A stretch of DNA of 64,000 bases from Paramacrobiotus metropolitanus (taxonomy: Eukaryota > Tardigrada > Eutardigrada > Parachela > Macrobiotidae). Shown here one piece after another: positions 57,401 through 64,000 of this stretch. Both the position numbers and the translations under genes were made by a program. Below the pieces are notes generated by a model that ran no database searches, was not told the origin of the DNA, and saw nothing but the letters and a program-made list of their open reading frames with translations. The DNA lies in NCBI RefSeq assembly GCF_019649055.1, contig NW_026570278.1, positions 496,001 to 560,000 on the forward strand, written 5' to 3'. Each line of letters begins with the position of its first letter. Position 1 is the first letter of the stretch.

Positions 57401-59209
57401 CAGCCCCCACTGAGGGCGGTGCCGGCGCCACAGATGCGACCGGACGCGTATGAAGGCTACTCGGAGCAACAACAGCGGCAACCGACGCCACATACCCGAA
57501 CTCCCCCACCACAACAGAACCATGTCCGGACGCCACCCCCGCAACAGAACGGATACGGTGAACCGGCTTACCAACCAGCAGGTTATGCCGACCACCAAGG
57601 TCGGATACCATTGGCGAACCCACCGCCCGCCCTGGAAGCACAACAAGTTGCACCAGTGGCCGCCCCAGCGCCACCACAAAACCCAGCAGGCTTGGACCCT
57701 GCCCATGTGGCAATGGTACGCGCAATGGCCCGCGGACGTCGGCAACCCATGCCAGAATTTGACGGTGATTACACCAAGCTCAACGAGTGGCTTAAACAGA
57801 TCCGCCAACTGCACCTACAGGCCCAGGAATGGTACGAAACCGACCAGACCTTTATGGCCGACCTCGCGGCCAAACTAAAAGGCCAGGCAGAAGAGTTTCA
57901 CCGACTAACAAAAGTCGACGAACCCCTCGGCGGATGGCCAGTCAACTTATGGCTGACCAAGTTTGAGGCGCGATTCACGGACAAAAACAGGGAAATCAAC
58001 ACCGTGAAACGGATGGCCAAACGTACGTTCCGCTTCGGACAAGAAACGCCGGAACAGTACTACGACGCCGTGATGTACATGAAATCCCAGGTCCGTACAA
58101 TCACCGACAACGTCACACTCTACTACCTGAAGGAAAATATCCACGAACCCAAACTGAGGGAAGCTCTGGATATCCGGATGCCGGCAACCCTACAGGAGTT
58201 CCGCGACTTCATCAGCGACTTTGTCAGCGGGAAGGAAATGTATGAGGTACGGAAGGAACTGCGTGACAACGATTACGTTCGGGTACGAGCAACAACGCCG
58301 GTACCGACGCAAACCCTACCACCTCCGACCCCGCAACAAACCGCGTACCAGCCGCACATGATGCCGGGATACCAAACCCCATCGGCACAGTACGGACAAC
58401 CGACTCCGGCGGCGATACCACCAGTGCAACAAGCACCCGTCCAGCAACCGACCTGGGCCGGAACGGTGGCGAACTCAAACTTGCCCCCACCTAGGACAGC
58501 AACCCCGCCTAACAACTACGGAGGCGCTGGTTATGGCTCGGGAGGCAACCAAAACAACGGAAGTTTTAGTTACGACCAGAACCCAAACCAGGGATACTCC
58601 GCCTACGGCCAGGTTCCCACACAGGGATATGGCGGCGGAGGTTATGGTCGCGGAAAAGGACGCGGCTTCGGAAATCGCGGCCGTGGCAACTTCGCCAACC
58701 GCGGCGGAGGCGGAAGCCCACAAGGCAACCGACCCTCTCAAGCACAACAAAGTGCTCGGCAGGCGCTGACATACGTCGACAAGATGGAGGCGGCGTTCTT
58801 CCAGTGGACGAAGAACAAAACCTTCTCATGCAGACATTGCATGTTTAATAACCATGACGGAGCGCGCTGCGGATATGCCGGCAACCGACCGGCGGATAAC
58901 CCGAATCTTCGTTGGTACAACGACTGGTGCCAACGATATACGACGGACGGTCCAATCGGTTCGGACAACCCGAACTATGCACAGATCGTGCCACCACCGC
59001 GGCCTCGCCAACAACAGGGCGGAGGCTCGGGCGGTTCCGGCAACGGAAACCGGTCGCCCGGCGGAGGAAATGGCGGGAACCGCAGGAATAGCGGCGGGAG
59101 CCAACAAGGGTCCCCGGGGTATCGAGAACCGCTACCGTCACGCCAGTCTTTGGACCTGACGCCGCCTAACAATGGGCCGGCTCGGGGAAACTCCTCGGGA
59201 AACGCCTAA
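54431..59209 (+). CDS. Gag-like polyprotein of the Gypsy-type element
   Basis: A 1592-residue frame, several times longer than a usual Gypsy gag. Residues about 1-470 are low-complexity, rich in Lys, Pro, Thr, Glu, Val, Gly and Gln, with repeated EVGQQKPT-type phrases. About 475-775 have strong coiled-coil character (LERSTEAVLQLGKQLETAEK). About 775-1100 are Pro/Gln-rich. A retrotransposon gag domain spans about 1108-1275 (LNEWLKQIRQLHLQAQEW to LQEFRDFISDFVSGKEMYEV). A Gly/Arg-rich stretch follows, then a CCHC zinc knuckle at about 1467 (CRHCMFNNHDGARC). It would form the particle core and bind the element's RNA. Pol begins six bases after its stop in another frame. The frame is open throughout; it is part of a fossil element. 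Confidence 0.8.
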   Translation: MSKPREDEYARKFNTDYSRRANLATSYSLRHAGQERNQPSSTDSTKSAEAREKRNERILLADSNPTSDDSFEDARDKTFLEPNADSAAPSHPTGGDVVQLQAEITTSHAGQGRHQGAPTNPNPTEGNQSSSHEAQDSATATTATEVGRKSPNRTDEPRKSTLPHMGTATTEVGRKSPTTGIGRLKPTSEVDQQKVDQLAKDVGQQQPTPGASRKSPTKEIGQPKPTSGATQLQPSTEVGQPKPTSEVDQQKVDQPLTNEVGQQHPTRTGQEKPTTEVGNVQPTTQVGRISPTSKVGQQKPTIEAGQKEVGHPKPTNLEQQPTVNKPEIGVQPTKPTVGTEDTEAPPRSGPRPAGSPTNIPIPNERVISPLSRPSPTEGKSTRATKAQETEKSTKSPTSRPVDRTLLPMFDVGESGGETPSPTDDVFDPTESPPNSADGFFRTPMSHKDRYQASTLEYTARKWISATPPEKIEDINKLRERCHQLITQIVLADKLVNAAEGSCTRSEETHRLERKRWEAENNGLSKVVADQQREMDKLKAFIKRVEEPCRYDAFAEATDLKSKLERSTEAVLQLGKQLETAEKDLADTQTALVASEQAAGHFHEMLNRANEEAEVYRDEVDRYIVELRKADNEVDRLRQYTDQLQSELEILTARSRQQSPTYSGRQPTSTEQSNHIADLQEANTQLADQVFGLNDYLKEEEKLRAQLEYSLAEAQKVNEAQRNRIVYLEERENELFDYGSTAANKINEMNGQMDEMETEFRCLQEEKKHLEQTRAEPPSYKTSMAQEYYPSRAIHDILWSTDPEKKETNPSYFVGVVTTDPNTGIPPQPNPIPAQPEPEHNTSTAAPHVPTSNVPTTTVATGAYTSTSFSTRTTMYAPIPTASHPDNSDGGFPFNPRPGRFMGRTGSHPDMGDPNRLDPRGFDFGRTRARSNNTTDQGGYFDQQESMRHPAGQPEQHGRAPPFRPPESRLPPRGTQPGLYGRVTEQPRGFYQPPLRAVPAPQMRPDAYEGYSEQQQRQPTPHTRTPPPQQNHVRTPPPQQNGYGEPAYQPAGYADHQGRIPLANPPPALEAQQVAPVAAPAPPQNPAGLDPAHVAMVRAMARGRRQPMPEFDGDYTKLNEWLKQIRQLHLQAQEWYETDQTFMADLAAKLKGQAEEFHRLTKVDEPLGGWPVNLWLTKFEARFTDKNREINTVKRMAKRTFRFGQETPEQYYDAVMYMKSQVRTITDNVTLYYLKENIHEPKLREALDIRMPATLQEFRDFISDFVSGKEMYEVRKELRDNDYVRVRATTPVPTQTLPPPTPQQTAYQPHMMPGYQTPSAQYGQPTPAAIPPVQQAPVQQPTWAGTVANSNLPPPRTATPPNNYGGAGYGSGGNQNNGSFSYDQNPNQGYSAYGQVPTQGYGGGGYGRGKGRGFGNRGRGNFANRGGGGSPQGNRPSQAQQSARQALTYVDKMEAAFFQWTKNKTFSCRHCMFNNHDGARCGYAGNRPADNPNLRWYNDWCQRYTTDGPIGSDNPNYAQIVPPPRPRQQQGGGSGGSGNGNRSPGGGNGGNRRNSGGSQQGSPGYREPLPSRQSLDLTPPNNGPARGNSSGNA

Positions 59210-59214
59210 GGTCG

Positions 59215-62200
59215 ATGAGCTCCGGTGACTCATTCGACCTCCAACATCCCACCGAACCACCGGACAAGGATAACCCGACTAATCAACCGCATTTCTCACG
59301 GAACGAACCGACCTTAACTCCGCAACAGAACCGGATATTGACGGTCCTAAACGCACTGGGACTGAATGAAGACAGCACGGAAGACCAATTCCTTACGGCG
59401 CTGTCAGCTTCCACAAAGGAAGCCGAAGTCGCTCGAACTATGGCGGCAGAACTCGGTATATTCGTCAACAACGACGGAATCGAAATCCGATTCGGAACGC
59501 AAGAAATGCCCGACTTAACCGACCCACCGCATCAACTTGGCGCTGGAACGTCGGAGGTCGGAACGCATCGACTGCCCGGATTGGCCGACCTAGTGCCTCG
59601 ATTTGGTACTGGAACGTCGGAGGTCGGAACGCAAGAATTGCCCGACCCACGCGGAGCTAACAATGCATCCGCGCCGCCAGCCGCAGAAAGTGACGCTGAG
59701 CGGACCGGCCATAGAACTTGGACCGGATTGCCGGTGAGCAGAACCTCAACCGAGCCGCCCAGACGTGGCCCAAGACGCGGAGGACCGGGACGCCGATTCG
59801 CGCAACGGGGCAACAGAAACTACCCCAATGTATCATCCGTATCCGGAACGGATAGATACGCTGCAACATTAGCAGCCATCGACCTCACCGAAGAACCGGG
59901 AGGATTCGAAGAGTGGGAAACCGTCCCACTGGAAGTACAAGTTCCTGTCTACTCTCGGCCGGAGGAAACAGGCTTCTCCCAACCCCAGCCACGAACAGTA
60001 ACTGGCTCTCGAACGTTCCAAAACATCGACTACATGTTGTCGACTGTGAGACCGACGGACGTCTCCATAGAGGAACGAATACTCGAAACTGCACGACGGT
60101 TCGAAACTACCGACCCACGGAAGGACGGAGTAGCTAACCGACCTGAAGTACGGAAAGTGGTTACAGCCGAAGTGGAACCTCTAACCGACCACGGACCAGT
60201 GTCACTGATCCCCGTCAAACCGACAGTACGGGAAGTTACCTTCGAAAAAGGAACTCATAAGAAACCAAAGACGGTCAGAGCCTGGACACACGAAATCCAG
60301 ATCGGACCCACGCCCACAATGGCGATGATTGACACTGGAGCGGAAACTTCGCTAATCGAGAAACGATTTTGCGAGAGGAATGGCCTGACGATGCAACCTC
60401 TCGGACACTACACCAAAATACTTTGTGTGGGCGGACAAGTCGCCTTTGTAGTGTCTCATTGCTGTACAGCACCTGTAACAATGCAGGGCTTTACTAGCCA
60501 CCATACTTTCCACGTCCAGCCAACCGACGCGGACGTCCCTGTGCTTCTTGGATGCGACTACCTGCATTCCAAGTTCACATTTATCTTAACCCCGATTCCT
60601 ACTCCGGAACAACCAGAAGGAACGGTAGTGCAGTCTATCCCGATACCAGAGGCATCGGACACGGTGGGAAACGAGGTTCGGATTAGTCGGATTGATCACC
60701 CGGCGAACTCCACACGTAACATCTGCCGCGATTGCCGGGATACGAACCGCACCTTGATGGAGGAACTAGCACTCCACAACGTAATAGAACATTACCAGGG
60801 ACGGATACGCACCGGCACATTACGACCGGCAAAGCGGATACTGAAGTCTATCCCGACACCAGAGGCATCCGCAACGGAAGCGGATGCTCTGGACAAAAAT
60901 CTGAGGGAAGTACAACAGAAGTACCGAACTTGGTTCACGGGAGTTCAGCACTTTCTCGACCGACGGACGTTGGAGTTAGTAGCGACTCTGCGACAGAACG
61001 GAGCAACAACACCCGACCAGATCCGGATAGCACAACAAGAATGCGAACCGGTCATGGCTTTAATACAAACTATAGATGACGAAGCGTGGGAATGGGAAGA
61101 CGACAGAGTTCCAATCCATCGACAGTACATGGAGTACGGACTCCCCATACCGCGCCCCTTGGAGATGTGCAGCCAAGAACTAGGCAGCCAGCTCTTCTCC
61201 TACTTGGAACGTATACAACAATACGGATCCGCCGCAACAACGGCATTCTGGCAACGGTATGGCGAAGACACGGCCATAACTCGGAACGTACCCGACCCGT
61301 TACCACCGGTGGAGGAACATCGCCCAACCGGAGTAAAATTCATAACGAGTCCACCTCGACCAAAAGAGGACACGCAACTGGACGAAACAGATCGACCGTA
61401 CCGATGTGCTATCTGTAAAGATAACATCGACGGCGTAATACGGGCGATACAAACCCGCCACAGCGTAACTTGGCTGGATGACAGACCGTCGTCACCGGCA
61501 CCTCCGCAACCAGACCGGAAGGTAGACCGTTTTCGGAAGACTCAACCGACAGTCATCCGATGGCTGAGCAACACGAGCTCACAGCCAACCGACCTTGAGA
61601 ATCAAGACGGAACAGATCGACCGACCCAACCGACGGATACGGCCGACCTGTCCGAACCGACCACAAAGGTCGGATACGGTAACATGCCGGAGGTCGACCT
61701 CGACGAAGAAGGATCGGCCATAGAATACGAAGACTATGAGTCGGACGGCTCGGATGTACAAAGCACGAGCGATTCAGCGGACACTGACTCCGACAACCGA
61801 CCTTCGGGAGAATCCGAGGAGGACGACGACGAAGAATTCGACCCGTCGGTCCGACATTGTAGGTCGGATAAACCGCGGAAAAACGACTCTGACGACGAGT
61901 CGTCGGAGGACGAAGAACCGACCTTCGACGTAAGGCTAACAAAGGCTTTGCGGTCGATCGTCCATACAGAATTCATAGCCGAAGCCGAACCGGCTGAACA
62001 AACCAAACCAGCCGACCTCGAGCAACAAGCCGAACAGGATCAGCTGGCTGCCCTATTCGAATGGGCAGGAGGACAACCGGAGGAAACCGACCTCCGACCT
62101 CCAACAATAGTAGTCCAGCAGCTGTCAACCGAGCAGCCGACCCCGGCCAACTTGACCGACCAACAGAAGTTAGGACAGCCGAACTCACGGAAAGTCCGAA

Positions 62201-64000
62201 TCGCAAAAGCAACGGTCGAAGAATTAAACCTGGATAACAAATGTCCGGAGGTTTACCATTTGAAGCTGGACGGAGGAGACTTCAGGCCATTAGACCGACA
62301 AGTGGTCTTTAACGGTGAACGGGTCTCACTCCCACCTCACTCCACGTGTGCTATCAAGGTACGGACGGCCAAACCAATGGACCCGAGGAGACGGATACAC
62401 TTCGTAACGTTGCGAAGAAAAATCCGACCGATCCGGCCAATCGAAGCCGAGATCGACATCCGACCTCAGATAGACACGGCCTGGATAAACATCCAGAATA
62501 CGACCTCCCAACCGAAGGTACTGAAGAAGGGCATAAAACTCGGTCACATGCAGTACAGCGATATCTACGTACCGGATATCAACAATGAGCATGTCATTTG
62601 GGAACTCCCACTTGGAGTAGCAAAGACATGGCCCGCCGGACCGGAACCGAGGCCATCTCCCAAATTTGACATCTTCGAGACAACAGGAGTCAGAGCCCAA
62701 CGGAAGGTCCAACTCCAACCTCGAACGGTAACAGAAGTACAAGTCGTCCTAGACGTCCCAGTATCCCCATTACAGAAACTCATGTATTTGGGTGGATCCG
62801 ACCCCAAACGCGACGGGATCGATAGGATGGACGGCGCAACAATGCACGACGGAAAAACATTTACCGTCTTGGTGGCAAACCACACCAACCATCCGGTCAC
62901 CTTACGAAAGGGTGCACCGATGGGAAGAGTTGAACCGTTCAACATGATGACGGACGACCAGAAAATGGAAGAAGCACGAGTCAACACGAGCCAAGTAGAG
63001 GGAGAAGACGCGGAATCCCAGGAGGAGCGACGAAGAATCATCGACTCCATGAACTTCGGAAAAAACTTGACCGACGAGCAACTTGCCATACTGAAGGCAG
63101 TTGCATGGGACTACCGGACCGTCTTTCCGACCTCGAAAAAACCATACGGAGATGTCAAAGGCGTAACACACGTCATTGACGTCCAAGGAGCCCAGCCGAT
63201 TAAGATGAACCCCACCAGAACAAGCTGGAAAGGACGGGAATTCATCCAAAAACATGTGCAGGAGATGCTCGAACAAGGAGTCATCGAACCTTCATCGGCT
63301 GCATGGAGCTTTCCTGTCGTTTTAGCCGCGAAACGGAACGGTGACGGCACAGTGGGGACTGGCTTCTGTATCAACTACATAAAGTTGAACTCAGTGACGA
63401 AGAAAAATAACTACCCACTACCGAACCCGGACGAACTACTAGACCGGTGCGCCGGAATGGAGTACTACGGCAAAGTAGATTGTCAGTCCGGCTTCTGGCA
63501 AATCCCAATGGACGAAAGTTCTAAGGATTACACCACCTTCGTAACACCGGAGGGGATGTACAGATTTAACCGCATGCCATTTGGAGTCTGCAACGGACCA
63601 GCAACTTTCCAAATGCATATGGATAAAATAACGGCATCAGCCCGGAAGAAAGGTGTCTTCGCTTACATTGACGACGTCATCTTCTTCGGCAAAACTTTCG
63701 AAGACTTCGTTGAGGCTTTCCGAGCGACTCTCGAATGCCTCAGGGATGCCGGATTTACGGTCAAACCCTCCAAATGTGAGGTCGGAACAGACAGACTGCT
63801 GTTCCTGGGACACGTCTTAAGTAAGGACGGAATCCAGACCGACGACGAAAAGGTAGCAGCCATAGCCGAACAGAGCTATCCAAGGACGGAATGCCAACTG
63901 AGGTCGTTCTTGGGACTGGCAAACTACTACCGGAAATTTATCCGAGGATACGCTCAGAAAACTTCGAAAATGTATGAGCTCCTACGGAAGGATAAAAACA
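59215..64000 (+). CDS. Pol polyprotein of the Gypsy-type element, cut by the window edge
   Basis: From the ATG at 59215 the frame is open to the end of the window, about 1595 residues. A retropepsin-like protease site (MAMIDTGAETSLIE) lies at about residue 370. Reverse transcriptase starts near 1330 (IKMNPTRTSWKGREF) and includes GKVDCQSGFWQIPMD, FNRMPFGVCNGPATFQ and the catalytic YIDDV at about 1484. The roughly 900 residues between protease and reverse transcriptase are far more than usual for this group, and include a strongly acidic stretch near 61735-61930. RNase H and integrase would follow outside the window. Part of a fossil element that looks whole so far. Confidence 0.8.
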   Translation, partial: MSSGDSFDLQHPTEPPDKDNPTNQPHFSRNEPTLTPQQNRILTVLNALGLNEDSTEDQFLTALSASTKEAEVARTMAAELGIFVNNDGIEIRFGTQEMPDLTDPPHQLGAGTSEVGTHRLPGLADLVPRFGTGTSEVGTQELPDPRGANNASAPPAAESDAERTGHRTWTGLPVSRTSTEPPRRGPRRGGPGRRFAQRGNRNYPNVSSVSGTDRYAATLAAIDLTEEPGGFEEWETVPLEVQVPVYSRPEETGFSQPQPRTVTGSRTFQNIDYMLSTVRPTDVSIEERILETARRFETTDPRKDGVANRPEVRKVVTAEVEPLTDHGPVSLIPVKPTVREVTFEKGTHKKPKTVRAWTHEIQIGPTPTMAMIDTGAETSLIEKRFCERNGLTMQPLGHYTKILCVGGQVAFVVSHCCTAPVTMQGFTSHHTFHVQPTDADVPVLLGCDYLHSKFTFILTPIPTPEQPEGTVVQSIPIPEASDTVGNEVRISRIDHPANSTRNICRDCRDTNRTLMEELALHNVIEHYQGRIRTGTLRPAKRILKSIPTPEASATEADALDKNLREVQQKYRTWFTGVQHFLDRRTLELVATLRQNGATTPDQIRIAQQECEPVMALIQTIDDEAWEWEDDRVPIHRQYMEYGLPIPRPLEMCSQELGSQLFSYLERIQQYGSAATTAFWQRYGEDTAITRNVPDPLPPVEEHRPTGVKFITSPPRPKEDTQLDETDRPYRCAICKDNIDGVIRAIQTRHSVTWLDDRPSSPAPPQPDRKVDRFRKTQPTVIRWLSNTSSQPTDLENQDGTDRPTQPTDTADLSEPTTKVGYGNMPEVDLDEEGSAIEYEDYESDGSDVQSTSDSADTDSDNRPSGESEEDDDEEFDPSVRHCRSDKPRKNDSDDESSEDEEPTFDVRLTKALRSIVHTEFIAEAEPAEQTKPADLEQQAEQDQLAALFEWAGGQPEETDLRPPTIVVQQLSTEQPTPANLTDQQKLGQPNSRKVRIAKATVEELNLDNKCPEVYHLKLDGGDFRPLDRQVVFNGERVSLPPHSTCAIKVRTAKPMDPRRRIHFVTLRRKIRPIRPIEAEIDIRPQIDTAWINIQNTTSQPKVLKKGIKLGHMQYSDIYVPDINNEHVIWELPLGVAKTWPAGPEPRPSPKFDIFETTGVRAQRKVQLQPRTVTEVQVVLDVPVSPLQKLMYLGGSDPKRDGIDRMDGATMHDGKTFTVLVANHTNHPVTLRKGAPMGRVEPFNMMTDDQKMEEARVNTSQVEGEDAESQEERRRIIDSMNFGKNLTDEQLAILKAVAWDYRTVFPTSKKPYGDVKGVTHVIDVQGAQPIKMNPTRTSWKGREFIQKHVQEMLEQGVIEPSSAAWSFPVVLAAKRNGDGTVGTGFCINYIKLNSVTKKNNYPLPNPDELLDRCAGMEYYGKVDCQSGFWQIPMDESSKDYTTFVTPEGMYRFNRMPFGVCNGPATFQMHMDKITASARKKGVFAYIDDVIFFGKTFEDFVEAFRATLECLRDAGFTVKPSKCEVGTDRLLFLGHVLSKDGIQTDDEKVAAIAEQSYPRTECQLRSFLGLANYYRKFIRGYAQKTSKMYELLRKDKN

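Larger units (their letters stand above)
52697..64000 (+). mobile_element. Large Ty3/Gypsy-type LTR retrotransposon, 5' part
   Basis: The parts in order are a candidate 5' LTR (52697-53115), primer-binding site (53116 on), a 1.3-kb leader, a gag-like frame (54431-59209) and a pol frame (from 59215) still open at the right edge. The reverse transcriptase has the Ty3/Gypsy order and motifs, including FAYIDDVIFF and FLGLANYYRKF. The visible part looks whole, with no breaks seen in the two long frames, which suggests a young copy. RNase H, integrase and the 3' LTR would lie outside the window. Hexamers GGTCGG and CCGACC are very frequent through the whole element. It is treated here as a fossil. 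Confidence 0.85.

Noticed and set aside
54468-63863. Many long minus-strand and off-frame open frames over the Gypsy-type element
   Set aside because: They are shadows of the gag and pol frames, favoured by the G/C-rich, stop-poor sequence, and have no domains.
1-64000. CRISPR arrays, operons or other prokaryotic features
   Set aside because: Spliced genes, TATA boxes and animal transposons show eukaryotic nuclear DNA. The only tandem array (25654-26275) is a minisatellite without unique spacers.

Overview
The window is animal nuclear DNA, most likely from a tardigrade. The strongest evidence is a three-exon minus-strand gene (44985-46647) whose product has the charge pattern, core motif and length of a cytoplasmic abundant heat soluble (CAHS) protein, a family known only from tardigrades. 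Multi-exon genes with GT-AG introns, secreted-protein exons, a class A GPCR and a dense mix of LINEs, MITEs and LTR elements agree with a eukaryote. The species cannot be fixed from the sequence alone.

Layout. 0-6.6 kb: the 5' part of an old minus-strand LTR element (LTR, primer site, gag piece), a decayed copy of a protease-inhibitor exon, tRNA-derived repeats and a LINE remnant. 6.6-8.7 kb: a two-exon gene for a secreted TIL-domain protein, with a MITE and a tRNA-like repeat in its intron. 9.4-11.4 kb: a four-exon class A GPCR (minus). 12-26.3 kb: repeat-rich DNA holding a MITE, a 600-bp foldback element, an ORF1-only retroposon, a Mutator-like transposase gene, a LINE with a C-terminal endonuclease and a 103-bp minisatellite. 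27.6-30 kb: three copies of one long-TIR MITE, two of them head to head.

31.3-46.7 kb is the main run of host genes, all on the minus strand: a possible small mitochondrial membrane protein; a 15-exon gene (32358-40244) for a secreted protein of about 1283 residues; a METTL24-like membrane-anchored methyltransferase; and the CAHS gene. The 15-exon gene was assembled here by matching splice phases. It encodes two copies of a module made of four SEA-like units, and looks at first like several separate genes.

48.5-51.5 kb: a two-exon gene for a secreted Cys-rich protein with a Thr/Pro-rich repeated tail; its intron carries a MITE. 52.7-64.0 kb: the 5' part of a large Ty3/Gypsy-type LTR retrotransposon, with a candidate LTR, primer site, very long gag-like frame and a pol frame running off the window. 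It looks whole as far as it can be seen.

Gene models with stated exon limits rest on GT-AG sites and matching phase, worked out by hand without transcripts. Family names come from recognised motifs, not from database searches.
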